Source of the DNA: Streptomyces galbus
Lineage (GTDB): Bacteria; Actinomycetota; Actinomycetes; Streptomycetales; Streptomycetaceae
DNA length: 64,000 bases
Reading direction: 5' to 3'
Assembly (NCBI RefSeq): GCF_005280195.1
Contig: NZ_SZPR01000027.1
Coordinates: forward strand, 62,001 to 126,000
The notes under the pieces were generated by a model. That model was given only the letters and a program-made list of their open reading frames with translations. It had not been told where the DNA came from and made no database searches. This document shows, piece after piece, positions 34,907 to 43,465 of the stretch. Numbering within the stretch: position 1 is the first letter of the stretch; every line of letters starts with the position of its first letter. The translations under genes and the position numbers were made by a program.

Positions 34907-34950
34907 CGCGCGTCCCCGAGCACCGCACGGGAACCACGCTGGGAGCGCCC

Positions 34951-35244
34951 ATGATCCGCCACCTGGTCCTCTTCAAGCTCGACGAGGGCGTCCACCGCGA
35001 CGACCCCCGGGTCGCGGCCGGCGAGGCCGCCTTCCGGGCGCTGGGCGAGCAGATCGAGGAGCTGCGCCACTGGGAGCTCGGCTGGAACATCAGCGAGCGG
35101 CCCATCGCCTACGACTTCGCCATCAACTCGGCCGTGGAGGACGAGGCGGCGCTCAAGCGGTACCTGGAGCACCCGGCCCACCAGGCCGGCGTCGCCCTGT
35201 GGCGGGAGTTCGCCACCTGGGTGGTCGCCGACTACCCCTTCTGA
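34951..35244 (+). CDS. Dabb (A/B barrel) stress-responsive protein
   Basis: 97 residues. MIRHLVLFKLDEGV, then FRALGEQIEELRHWELGWN, ISERPIAYDFAINSAVEDEAALKRYLEHPAH and FATWVVADYPF are a full dimeric alpha/beta barrel domain. Such proteins form dimers, and some bind small ligands. Function in this organism unknown. A GC-rich hairpin with TTTT follows the stop. Confidence 0.9.
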   Translation: MIRHLVLFKLDEGVHRDDPRVAAGEAAFRALGEQIEELRHWELGWNISERPIAYDFAINSAVEDEAALKRYLEHPAHQAGVALWREFATWVVADYPF

Positions 35245-35260
35245 GAGCAGCGGCCCCACG

Positions 35261-35289
35261 AGCCCCCCACCGGCCGGCGGGGGGCTTTT
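35261..35289 (+). terminator. Terminator after the Dabb gene
   Basis: AGCCCCCC and GGGGGGCT separated by 10 nt, followed by TTT. Confidence 0.8.
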
Positions 35290-35416
35290 CCGTACCCGGA
35301 AGGCTCAACTTCTCCATCAACACGGTGTTATGGGGTGCTTGCACACAGTGCACATGTCTTGTGATGCTATGACCGCTTTTGACGGATGATTGACCGATGA
35401 AGAGGTGGCGTTGACC

Positions 35417-36259
35417 ATGTCGGCCAGTACTGCGCCGCCCCAGGAGAGGGCGGGGGAAGAGGCACCCGCCCCCGCCACGGACGTCCCGGAGAAGCGGCGC
35501 GGGGCCGACACCAGGGCCCTCACCCAGGTGCTCTTCGCCCAGCTCAAGGACCTCACCCCCGGCACGCCGGAGCACAACCGGGTGCGCGGGGCGCTCATCG
35601 AGGCGAACCTGCCGCTCGTGCGCTACGCCGCCGCCCGCTTCCGCTCCCGCAACGAGCCGATGGAGGACGTCGTCCAGGTCGGCACCATCGGTCTGATCAA
35701 CGCCATCGACCGCTTCGACCCCGACCGGGGCGTGCAGTTCCCGACCTTCGCCATGCCGACCGTCGTCGGCGAGATCAAGCGCTACTTCCGCGACAACGTG
35801 CGCACCGTCCACGTACCGCGCCGGCTCCACGAGCTGTGGGTGCAGGTCAACAGCGCCACCGAGGACCTCACCACCGCCCACGGGCGCACCCCGACCACCG
35901 CCGAGATCGCCGAGCGGCTGCGCATCAGCGAGGAGGAGGTGCTGTCCTGCATCGAGGCCGGGCGGTCGTACCACGCGACCTCGCTGGAGGCCGCCCAGGA
36001 GGGCGACGGGCTGCCCGGCCTGCTGGACCGCCTCGGCTACGAGGACCCGGCGCTCGACGGCGTGGAACACCGCGACCTGGTCCGTCACCTGCTGGTCCAG
36101 CTTCCGGAACGCGAACAGCGAATCCTGCTGCTGCGCTACTACAGCAACCTGACCCAGTCACAGATCAGCGCCGAGCTCGGCGTCTCCCAGATGCACGTCT
36201 CGCGCCTGCTGGCGCGCAGCTTCCAGCGACTGCGCTCGGCCAACCGGATCGACGCGTAG
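35417..36259 (+). CDS. sigF: RNA polymerase sigma factor SigF
   Basis: 280 residues from the ATG at 35417, with GAGGTGG eight bases upstream. It has region 2 (LPLVRYAAARF, MEDVVQVGTIGLINAIDRFDPDRGVQFPTFAMPTVVGEIKRYFRD), region 3 (HELWVQVNSATEDLTTAHGRTPTTAEIAERLRI) and region 4 (LPEREQRILLLRYYSNLTQSQISAELGVSQMHVSRLL). It is the SigB-like sigma factor used in late sporulation in Streptomyces. The N-terminal 30 residues are Ala/Pro-rich. The next gene is the paralogue sigN, 300 bp on. Confidence 0.95.
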   Translation: MSASTAPPQERAGEEAPAPATDVPEKRRGADTRALTQVLFAQLKDLTPGTPEHNRVRGALIEANLPLVRYAAARFRSRNEPMEDVVQVGTIGLINAIDRFDPDRGVQFPTFAMPTVVGEIKRYFRDNVRTVHVPRRLHELWVQVNSATEDLTTAHGRTPTTAEIAERLRISEEEVLSCIEAGRSYHATSLEAAQEGDGLPGLLDRLGYEDPALDGVEHRDLVRHLLVQLPEREQRILLLRYYSNLTQSQISAELGVSQMHVSRLLARSFQRLRSANRIDA

Positions 36260-36404
36260 GCGTACGGGAGTTCGAGGTGTAGACCGGGAGGATTTCCGTA
36301 CGCCTGAGCGAGGCATCCCCGGGGAGAGGGAATCGCTCCACCGGCCCGAACACCGGGACTTGGGCCTGAAAAACCGTCACACCCCCGCTCTGCAGGGCTG
36401 ATTC

Positions 36405-36452
36405 GTGACTACGATGTCGACATGTCACTACAGCGTGTTGCCGACATGTGAC
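36405..36452. promoter_or_regulatory. Repeated ACATGT-centred elements upstream of sigN
   Basis: GTGAC (36405) is mirrored by GTCAC (36424-36428) across ATGTCGACAT, and GACATGTCAC (36419) is nearly repeated as GACATGTGAC (36443), 24 bp apart. The rest of the 300-bp gap has no gene. A transcription factor site is plausible; the factor is unknown. Confidence 0.45.
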
Positions 36453-36562
36453 ATTCTGCCGGAAGAGCGTTTGCCGGAGCTCGGGCTCCGGTATTCAGGT
36501 GAAGGCCGCGTTCCTCCCCGGGAGCGTCCGCCACGACCGTCCCGCGACCCAAAGGGGGTGGC

Positions 36563-37465
36563 ATGTCCGCAGATCAGGGCAGCTCGAAGGTGCTCACGCT
36601 CGACAAGAGCGAGACCGCGCCCGCCGTGCCCGTCGAGACCGACGTGCTCGACGACGTCACGGCCCTCGAGGCCGCGCCGGCCCCGGCCCTCCCGGCCTCG
36701 GAGGCCATCGACACCCGCACCCTGTCCCGCTCCCTGTTCCTGCGGCTGGCCGCGCTCGACGAGGACAGCCCCGAGCGCGCGTACGTCCGGGACACGCTCA
36801 TCGAGCTCAACCTCCCCCTCGTCCGCTACGCCGCCGCGCGCTTCCGCTCGCGCAACGAGCCGATGGAGGACATCGTCCAGGTCGGCACGATCGGCCTGAT
36901 CAAGGCGATCGACCGTTTCGACTGCGAACGCGGCGTGGAGTTCCCGACCTTCGCGATGCCGACGGTCGTGGGCGAGATCAAGCGGTTCTTCCGCGACACG
37001 TCCTGGTCGGTGCGCGTGCCGCGCCGCCTGCAGGAGCTGCGCCTGGCCCTCACCAAGGCCAGCGACGAGCTGTCGCAGAAGCTGGACCGCTCCCCGACGG
37101 TGACGGAGCTGGCGGCCGTCCTCGGCGTCTCCGAGGAGGACGTGGTCGACGGGCTGGCCGTGGGCAACGCCTACACCGCCTCCTCCCTCGACTCCCCCGC
37201 CCCCGAGGACGACGGCGGCGAGGGCTCGCTGGCCGACCGCCTGGGCTACGAGGACACCGCGCTGGAGGGCGTGGAGTACCGCGAGTCCCTCAAGCCCCTG
37301 CTGGCCAAGCTGCCGCCCCGCGAGCGCCGCATCATCATGCTGCGCTTCTTCGCCAACATGACGCAGTCGCAGATCGGCGAGGAGGTCGGCATCTCGCAGA
37401 TGCACGTCTCCCGCCTGCTGACCCGCACGCTGGCGCAGCTGCGGGACGGGCTGATCTCCGACTGA
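36563..37465 (+). CDS. sigN: RNA polymerase sigma factor SigN
   Basis: 300 residues from the ATG at 36563. Close to SigF in regions 2 to 4, including FRSRNEPMEDIVQVGTIGLIKAIDRFDCERGVEF and LPPRERRIIMLRFFANMTQSQIGEEVGISQMHVSRLL. The N terminus is different, with a long acidic Ala/Pro stretch. In Streptomyces sigN sits next to sigF as here; it is used in the aerial subapical compartment. There is no anti-sigma gene adjacent. Confidence 0.93.
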   Translation: MSADQGSSKVLTLDKSETAPAVPVETDVLDDVTALEAAPAPALPASEAIDTRTLSRSLFLRLAALDEDSPERAYVRDTLIELNLPLVRYAAARFRSRNEPMEDIVQVGTIGLIKAIDRFDCERGVEFPTFAMPTVVGEIKRFFRDTSWSVRVPRRLQELRLALTKASDELSQKLDRSPTVTELAAVLGVSEEDVVDGLAVGNAYTASSLDSPAPEDDGGEGSLADRLGYEDTALEGVEYRESLKPLLAKLPPRERRIIMLRFFANMTQSQIGEEVGISQMHVSRLLTRTLAQLRDGLISD

Positions 37466-37576
37466 GCGGTCCGGTCCCACCACCCGGCGGCCGCCGCCCC
37501 CTGCTCCGGAGGAGCCACAGGGGTGCGGCGGTCGCCGTCGGTGCGTCCGTCGGCGGTGACCCGCCTCAGCGGTTCC

Positions 37577-37780
37577 CTACTTGAGCGCCAGCCAGGCGAC
37601 CGCGGCCACGACGACCACCGCGGCCACGATGCCGATGATCAGTCCGAGGCGCGGGCCGGAGCCGGACGGCGCCGCGGCCTGGCGGGACGGCTGCGGGGTG
37701 CCCTCGTCGACGAACGCACGGAACATCTGGGTGCTGCCGGCGGGGTCGTAATTGCCCTGGGGGCCCTGGGTGTTAGCCAT
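37577..37780 (-). CDS. Small tail-anchored membrane protein
   Basis: 67 residues, ATG 37780. The polar first half (NYDPAGSTQMFRAFVDEGTPQPSRQA) and a C-terminal helix GLIIGIVAAVVVVAAVAWLALK make a tail-anchored type topology. Such proteins lie next to sigN in Streptomyces. Function unknown. Confidence 0.75.
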   Translation of the reverse strand: MANTQGPQGNYDPAGSTQMFRAFVDEGTPQPSRQAAAPSGSGPRLGLIIGIVAAVVVVAAVAWLALK

Positions 37781-37920
37781 GGCCCGAGACCCTAGCGAAA
37801 ACGGGCGCGGCAGCCCAAGCGGGGGTCGGCCCCCGGCCGCCGTCGGCGGACGGCACCAGCGTGCTTACTTCCGTGATACTTGCCTTTGCCAACTTTTTGC
37901 GGCGGAGGAGCCCCCTTTAT

Positions 37921-37962
37921 TTGCCTGTAGCAACCAAGCGCCCTTATGGTTGCCCTAAGCAA
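37921..37962. promoter_or_regulatory. Two MarR-type operators upstream of the marR-MFS unit
   Basis: TTGCCTGTAGCAA (37921-37933) and TTGCCCTAAGCAA (37950-37962) are inverted repeats with TTGC/GCAA arms, 29 bp apart, the second ending 17 bp before the marR start. A weaker TTGCCTTTGCCAA-like site lies upstream. They fit binding by a MarR dimer. Confidence 0.7.
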
Positions 37963-37979
37963 CGAATCGGGAGGGTGAG

Positions 37980-38510
37980 ATGGCCGGCGAGGCGCGGTAC
38001 GAGGAGCTGATGCGTCAGTTCAGCGCCTTCGGAGCCGTGAAGCGGGAGCTGGGACGGATCCTGCCGTCCGACTGCCCGAGCGGCTCCACCGCCGTACTGA
38101 CGCTGCTCAGCCGCCACGGCGACATGCGCATGAGCAAGCTGGCCGAGCTGCTGGTCGTCGACATGTCGGTGACCAGCCGCCACGTGGCCCACCTCGCCGA
38201 GCGCGGCTGGATCGAGCGCTCCCCGGACCCGGCGGACAAGCGCTCGCGCATCGTGCGCCTGACCCCGGCCGGCTGGAGCCAGATCGACGAGCTGTCCCGG
38301 CGCACCACCCGGCTCCTGGAGGAGCGGCTGGGCGACTGGACCGACGACGAGGTCGACCAGCTCACCCGGCTGATGCAGCGGCTGCGGTCCAGTTTCGACG
38401 ACTGCCGTACGACCGCGCACCGGCCGCCGCAGCCGCCCGCCGGGTCACCGGCAGCGCCGCCGGCCCCTCCCGCACTCGACCAGACCACCCGTACACCCGC
38501 GAACACGTAA
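37980..38510 (+). CDS. MarR-family transcription regulator
   Basis: 176 residues. Winged helix: VLTLLSRHGDMRMSKLAELLVVDMSVTSRHVAHLAERGWIERSPDPADKRSRIVRLTPAG. The C terminus is a Pro-rich tail. It precedes the exporter by 13 bp, so it is probably its repressor through the TTGC/GCAA sites upstream. Confidence 0.93.
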   Translation: MAGEARYEELMRQFSAFGAVKRELGRILPSDCPSGSTAVLTLLSRHGDMRMSKLAELLVVDMSVTSRHVAHLAERGWIERSPDPADKRSRIVRLTPAGWSQIDELSRRTTRLLEERLGDWTDDEVDQLTRLMQRLRSSFDDCRTTAHRPPQPPAGSPAAPPAPPALDQTTRTPANT

Positions 38511-38523
38511 GAAAAGGAAGCCC

Positions 38524-41061
38524 ATGGCAACGACCACACCAGCCGGTGTGCGGGCCCATGCCAAGCACGGGGGAGGCTCCTCCGGCGGCCACGCTCCGAT
38601 GAGCCACCGGCAGATCATGGAGGCGCTCTCCGGGCTGCTGCTCGGAATGTTCGTGGCGATCCTGTCGTCCACGATCGTCTCCAACGCGCTGCCCGAGATC
38701 ATCGGCGACCTGGGCGGCGGCCAGTCCGCCTACACCTGGGTCGTCACCGCCGCCCTGCTGTCGATGACCGCGGCCACTCCCCTGTGGGGCAAGCTCGCCG
38801 ACCTGTACAGCAAGAAGGCGCTCGTCCAGATAGCGCTCGTCATCTACGTCGTCGCCTCGATGGCGGCCGGCCTCTCGCAGAACCCCGGCATGCTGATCGT
38901 CTGCCGCGTGGTGCAGGGCATCGGCGTCGGCGGTCTGTCCGCGCTCGCCCAGATCGTGATGGCCGCGATGATCTCCCCGCGCGAGCGGGGCCGTTACTCC
39001 GGCTACCTGGGTGCCACGTTCGCCGTCGCGACCGTCGGTGGACCGCTGCTCGGCGGCGTCATCACCGACACCTCGTGGCTGGGCTGGCGCTGGTGCTTCT
39101 ACGTCGGCGTCCCGTTCGCCGTCATCGCGCTGATCGTGCTGCAGAAGACCCTGCACCTGCCGGTCGTCAAGCGTGAGGTGAAGGTCGACTGGGGCGGCGC
39201 GACGCTGATCTCCGCCGCGGTCTCGCTGCTGCTGATCTGGGTCACCTTCGCCGGTGACAAGTACGACTGGCTGTCGTGGCAGACGTACACGATGGTCGCC
39301 GGGTCCCTGGTGCTGGGCGCGCTGTTCGTGCTCGTCGAGGCCAAGGCCAGCGAGCCGATCATCCCGCTGCGCCTGTTCCGCAACCGCACCATCACGCTCG
39401 CCTCGCTCGCCTCGCTGTTCGTCGGCATCGCGATGTTCAGCGGCACGGTGTTCTTCAGCCAGTACTTCCAGCTCGCCCGCGACAAGTCCCCGACGATGTC
39501 GGGCGTCATGACCATCCCGATGATCGGCGGCCTGTTCGTCTCCTCCACGGTCTCGGGTCAGTTCATCACCCGCACCGGCCGCTGGAAGGCCTGGCTGGTC
39601 AGCGGTGGTGTGCTGGTGACGGCCGGTCTGCTGCTGCTCGGCGGCATCCGGTACGACACCGACTACTGGAAGATGGCGCTGTTCATGGCGCTGCTGGGTC
39701 TCGGCATCGGCATGATGATGCAGAACCTGGTGCTGTGCACGCAGAACCAGGTGGAGCCCAGCGACCTCGGCTCGGCCAGCTCCACGGTCACCTTCTTCCG
39801 CTCCCTCGGTGGCGCGATGGGCGTGTCCGCCCTGGGCGCGGTGATGTCCCACAAGATCACCGACTACGTCAAGGACGGCCTGGCCACGATCGACCCGAAG
39901 TACGCGGCCGCCATGGCGCAGTCCGGGTCGACCGACACCATCCCGGACATGGACAAGCTGCCCGCGCCGCTGCGCACGGTCATGGAGAGCGCCTACGGTC
40001 ACGGCATCGCCGACGTCTTCCTGATCGCCGGCTTCCTCGCCGCGCTCGCCTTCCTGATCACGCTGTTCATCAAGGAGGTGCCGCTGCGCACCAAGGGCGC
40101 CCTGGCGCAGGCCGCCGAGGGTGAGGCCCCGGCCGTCGACCCGGCCGCCGCGCCCACCGTGGCCGAGGCCCAGCAGGTGCCGGCCGCCGTCGGTGCCCCC
40201 GCGGCCTCCGACAGCGCCGCCACCGCCGCCGGTGCGGCCACCGCGCCGCAGCCCGTGGCCGCCGTCGCCTCGGTGGCCGGGGCCACGGACACCCCCGCCG
40301 GGGGCGTCCCGGTCCGGGGCTTCGTCCGCGGCGCCGAGAGCGCGCCCGTGCCGCACGCCGCGGTCACGCTGATCTCGCTGGCCGGCCGCCAGCTCGGCCG
40401 GGCCGTCGCCCAGGCCGACGGCGCCTACGCGCTGGACGCGCCGGGCTCGGGGTCGTACGTCCTGATCGCCTCCGCCGACGGCTTCCAGCCGCAGGCCTCG
40501 ACGATCGTGGTCAACGGAGAACCGCTCGCCTACGACATCCTGCTCAGCGGCACCAGCGGGCTGACCGGTGTCGTGCGGGCCGCCGTGTCCGGCGAGGGCG
40601 TCAAGGACGCCATGGTCATCGTCACCGATGTGCGCGGCGATCTGCTGGCCACCGGAACCACCGGCGAGCACGGCGAGTTCTCCTTCACGGAGCTGGTGCC
40701 GGGTGCCGTGACCGTCGCGGTCAACGCCGCCGGGTTCCGGCCGCGGGCACTGCCCGTGGAGATCGGCGCGACCGGCGTGACCCGCACGGAGCTCCTCCTC
40801 GACGCGGGGTCCCGGGTGCAGGGTGTCGTGCGCGCGCCGCACGGTCCGCTGGCCGACGCGCGGGTGACGCTCGTGGACGCGGCGGGCAACGTGGTCGGCT
40901 CGGCCACGACCGGCGCCGACGGGGCGTACGCCTTCACGGACCTCGACGGCGGCGAGTACACGGTCATCGCGACCGGTTACCCGCCGGTGGCCACGGCCCT
41001 GACCCTGTCGGGCACCGGTGTCGACGACCACGACATCGCGCTCGCCCACCCCGGCGAGTAG
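38524..41061 (+). CDS. MFS multidrug exporter (DHA2) with three C-terminal carboxypeptidase-regulatory-like domains
   Basis: 845 residues. Residues about 20-530 have 14 membrane segments with motif A GKLADLYSKKALVQIAL and motif C PLLGGVITDTSW, the DHA2/EmrB-QacA type. An Ala/Pro linker (about 530-590) leads to three tandem beta-sandwich units with GAYALDAPGSGSYVLIA, GEFSFTELVPGAVTVAVNAAG and GAYAFTDLDGGEYTVIATG, each the core of a CarboxypepD_reg-like fold. Such extra domains are unusual for this class. The direct promoter is shared with marR. Possibly the tail binds substrate, membrane partner or cell wall. Confidence 0.9.
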   Translation: MATTTPAGVRAHAKHGGGSSGGHAPMSHRQIMEALSGLLLGMFVAILSSTIVSNALPEIIGDLGGGQSAYTWVVTAALLSMTAATPLWGKLADLYSKKALVQIALVIYVVASMAAGLSQNPGMLIVCRVVQGIGVGGLSALAQIVMAAMISPRERGRYSGYLGATFAVATVGGPLLGGVITDTSWLGWRWCFYVGVPFAVIALIVLQKTLHLPVVKREVKVDWGGATLISAAVSLLLIWVTFAGDKYDWLSWQTYTMVAGSLVLGALFVLVEAKASEPIIPLRLFRNRTITLASLASLFVGIAMFSGTVFFSQYFQLARDKSPTMSGVMTIPMIGGLFVSSTVSGQFITRTGRWKAWLVSGGVLVTAGLLLLGGIRYDTDYWKMALFMALLGLGIGMMMQNLVLCTQNQVEPSDLGSASSTVTFFRSLGGAMGVSALGAVMSHKITDYVKDGLATIDPKYAAAMAQSGSTDTIPDMDKLPAPLRTVMESAYGHGIADVFLIAGFLAALAFLITLFIKEVPLRTKGALAQAAEGEAPAVDPAAAPTVAEAQQVPAAVGAPAASDSAATAAGAATAPQPVAAVASVAGATDTPAGGVPVRGFVRGAESAPVPHAAVTLISLAGRQLGRAVAQADGAYALDAPGSGSYVLIASADGFQPQASTIVVNGEPLAYDILLSGTSGLTGVVRAAVSGEGVKDAMVIVTDVRGDLLATGTTGEHGEFSFTELVPGAVTVAVNAAGFRPRALPVEIGATGVTRTELLLDAGSRVQGVVRAPHGPLADARVTLVDAAGNVVGSATTGADGAYAFTDLDGGEYTVIATGYPPVATALTLSGTGVDDHDIALAHPGE

Positions 41062-41084
41062 TCCGGTTCCGGCCCGTGACGGGA

Positions 41085-41109
41085 GGCGCACCCGGGCTTC
41101 CGGTGCGCC
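41085..41109 (+). terminator. Hairpin after the MFS gene
   Basis: GGCGCACC/GGTGCGCC with a 9-nt loop, 23 bp past the stop. Confidence 0.55.
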
Positions 41110-41140
41110 CCCGCCACGGGCCGTTCCACGTTCTGACCAG

Positions 41141-41192
41141 TTGTGACGCTTCGTCATGAAGCTCTGTTGTGAAGCAGTGTCGTGAAGCTCTG
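41141..41192 (+). repeat. Four tandem 13-bp repeats upstream of the YceI gene
   Basis: Units TTGTGACGCTTCG, TCATGAAGCTCTG, TTGTGAAGCAGTG and TCGTGAAGCTCTG run head to tail with no gaps and end 18 bp before the next ATG. The consensus is T-(T/C)-(G/A)-TGA-(A/C)-GC-(A/T)-(G/C)-TG. Likely a multimeric regulatory site. Confidence 0.8.
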
Positions 41193-41210
41193 TAGGGGAG
41201 AGAAAACGGG

Positions 41211-42032
41211 ATGGGACTGACCGCGAGGATCCGCACCCGGGACGGATGGGCCGTGTCGCACGCGGTCGTCACGGTGACCGACATGACCGGCACGCAGGTG
41301 GTGCGCGCCGAGGCCGACGACGAGGGCGTCGTCCGGGACGCCACGGCGCTGGCGCCCGGGGCGTACACGGTGATCGTCACGGCCGTCGGGTACGCGCCCG
41401 TGGCCTCCAGCGCGATCGTCACCGCGAGCGGGCGGGCCGAGATCGGCACGGTGACCCTGGCCCGGCAGGGCGGCACCGAACTGCCCCCGCCCGGCCCCTG
41501 GACGGTCGACCCGGCGCACTCCACGGTCGGCGCGGTCGCCCAGCACCTGGGGATCTCCAGCGTGCGGGGCCGGTTCACGGACTTCTCCGCGGCGGTGGAG
41601 ATCGCCCCGGACGACGTGACCAAGTCGCGGGTGGAGGCGGTGATCCGGTCGGCGTCGATCGACACCGGCAACGGGATGCGCGACCAGCACCTGCGGTCGG
41701 CCGACTTCCTCGACGTCGAGCGGTTCCCGGAGATCGTCTACCGCTCGACCGGCGTGACCGAGGCGGGCCCGGACCGCTGGACCGTGCACGGCGAGCTGAC
41801 CATGCGCGGCATCGTCCGGCCCGTCGACCTCGACCTCGCCTACCTCGGCACCGGCGCCGACCCCTGGGGCGGCACCCGCGCCGCCTTCCGGGCGACGGCC
41901 GAACTGCACCGCGACGACTTCGCGATGAACTACAACCAGGTCGTCCAGGCCGGCATCGCCGCCATCGGCACCACGCTCAAGGTCGAGCTGGACGTCCAGG
42001 CGGTGCAGGGCGAGTCCCTGCCCCAGGCGTAG
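41211..42032 (+). CDS. YceI-family lipid-binding protein with an N-terminal CarboxypepD_reg domain
   Basis: 273 residues. Residues 1-90 form a beta-sandwich domain (IRTRDGWAVSHAVVTVTDMTG, LAPGAYTVIVTAVGYAPVASSA) of the same kind as the units at the end of the MFS exporter. Residues 95-273 are a YceI lipocalin-like fold (WTVDPAHSTVGAVAQHLGISSVRGRFTDFSA, IVYRSTGVTEAGPDRWTVHGELTMRG, FAMNYNQVVQAGIAAIG). YceI proteins bind isoprenoid or other lipids. The shared domain suggests that it works with the exporter just upstream. Confidence 0.9.
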   Translation: MGLTARIRTRDGWAVSHAVVTVTDMTGTQVVRAEADDEGVVRDATALAPGAYTVIVTAVGYAPVASSAIVTASGRAEIGTVTLARQGGTELPPPGPWTVDPAHSTVGAVAQHLGISSVRGRFTDFSAAVEIAPDDVTKSRVEAVIRSASIDTGNGMRDQHLRSADFLDVERFPEIVYRSTGVTEAGPDRWTVHGELTMRGIVRPVDLDLAYLGTGADPWGGTRAAFRATAELHRDDFAMNYNQVVQAGIAAIGTTLKVELDVQAVQGESLPQA

Positions 42033-42095
42033 GCACCCGGGCGTAGGCACGCCAGGGTCAGCCACACGGTGGGGGATCGCGCCTAGGCTGCCGGT

Positions 42096-42566
42096 ATGGC
42101 ACCGAACATCGCGACGAACACGACCGTCTCCCGGGACGAGCTGCTGGACTTCGTACGGCCCCGGCACCGTGCCCTGCTGCTCACCCGCCGGGCCGACGGC
42201 AGTCCGCAGGCCTCGCCGCTGACCTGCGGGGTGGACGACTCCGGCCGGATCGTGGTCTCGACCTACCCGGAGCGCGCCAAGACCCGCAACGCCCGGCGGG
42301 ACCCGCGGGTCAGCCTCGTCGTCCTCAGCGACGAGTGGAACGGCCCGTGGGTCCAGGTCGACGGCACCGCCGAGGTGATCGACTCCCCCGACTCCGTCGA
42401 GCCGCTCGTGGAGTACTACCGCAACATCGCCGGGGAGCACCCCGACTGGGACGAGTACCGCGCGGCGATGGTCGAGCAGGGCAAGTCGATCATCCGCGTC
42501 ACCCCGGAGCGCTGGGGCCCGGTGGCGACGGGCGGCTTCCCGGCGCGGCTGGCGCAGGAGGACTGA
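42096..42566 (+). CDS. PPOX-class F420/FMN-dependent oxidoreductase
   Basis: 156 residues. The split-barrel fold is shown by RHRALLLTRRADGSPQASPLTCGVDDSGRIVVSTYPERAKTRNARRDPRVSLVVL, then GPWVQVDGTAEVID. The C-terminal RVTPERWGPVATGGFPARL is typical of the actinobacterial TIGR03618-like group. Cofactor F420 is probable in Streptomyces; substrate unknown. Confidence 0.9.
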   Translation: MAPNIATNTTVSRDELLDFVRPRHRALLLTRRADGSPQASPLTCGVDDSGRIVVSTYPERAKTRNARRDPRVSLVVLSDEWNGPWVQVDGTAEVIDSPDSVEPLVEYYRNIAGEHPDWDEYRAAMVEQGKSIIRVTPERWGPVATGGFPARLAQED

Positions 42567-42600
42567 GCGGCGGACGCCCCGGAAGCGGGCCCGTCCGTTC

Positions 42601-43377
42601 TCACGCGTCCGGCGCGGGCCCCGAGCGCTCCACCATCGCCTCGATGCCGGCGACCAGCAGGTCCAGGGCGAAGGTGAAGTCGCGGTCGAGCATCTCGTCG
42701 ACCGTGGCACCGCCCCGCGCGTCCATGATGTCGCGGGTCTCCTCGATGACGGCGGCCGTGTCCGGGGTCCCGCCCACCGAGGCCATCATCTGCGCGTGGT
42801 ACTCGTCGGGGGTCACCCCCGCGTCGGCGACCCGGGACATGAAGTGGCCCTGGATCGTGCCGTAGCCGTACACGAACTGGAAGACCGCCGAGATGGCGCC
42901 GGTGATGCCGTGCACGGGCAGGCCGGTGCGGCGCACGACCTGGTGGATCGCGCGGGAGAAGGCGAGCGAGTTCGGGCCGATGTTGAGGTAGCGCCCGATC
43001 AGCGGGGGCACCCAGGGGTGGCGGACCAGCAGCGCGCGGTACTCGCGGGCGAGCGTGCGCAGCAGGACGCGCCAGTCGGCACCCTCGTCGTCCGGGTCGG
43101 GCACGGCCGGCTCCCCGAACACCTCGTCGAGGGCCAGCTCCAGCAGCTCGTCCTTGGTGTCGACGTACCAGTACACGGACATCGCGGTGACGTTCAGCTC
43201 GGCGGCGAGCCGCCGCATGGAGAACCGGTCCAGTCCCTCGGCGTCGAGCAGCCGCACGGTCGCCGCGGTGATCCGGTCCCGGTCGAGCCCCGAGGGCTGC
43301 CCGCCCCGGCCGCGACGCGTCCTGCCGCCCAGCCAGACACTGCTGCGCGTGGCCTGTTCGCCTGCCCTGGCGGCCAT
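42601..43377 (-). CDS. TetR-family regulator
   Basis: 258 residues from the ATG at 43377 with AGGAGGTG upstream. N-terminal HTH: RITAATVRLLDAEGLDRFSMRRLAAELNVTAMSVYWYVDTKDELLELALDEVF. The C-terminal part (TetR_C_1 type) has YLNIGPNSLAFSRAIHQVVRRTG. It lies 88 bp downstream of the MFS gene on the same strand. The operator-like TACACCGTA/TACGGTGTA before that gene is the obvious target. Confidence 0.9.
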   Translation of the reverse strand: MAARAGEQATRSSVWLGGRTRRGRGGQPSGLDRDRITAATVRLLDAEGLDRFSMRRLAAELNVTAMSVYWYVDTKDELLELALDEVFGEPAVPDPDDEGADWRVLLRTLAREYRALLVRHPWVPPLIGRYLNIGPNSLAFSRAIHQVVRRTGLPVHGITGAISAVFQFVYGYGTIQGHFMSRVADAGVTPDEYHAQMMASVGGTPDTAAVIEETRDIMDARGGATVDEMLDRDFTFALDLLVAGIEAMVERSGPAPDA

Positions 43378-43465
43378 GCGGCACCTCCTGATCTCCACCG
43401 ACCGGCCCCCGACGGGCCCACCCTACGGCGCGGGAGGGGCCGCACGACCAGCGGCGACGCGCTCG

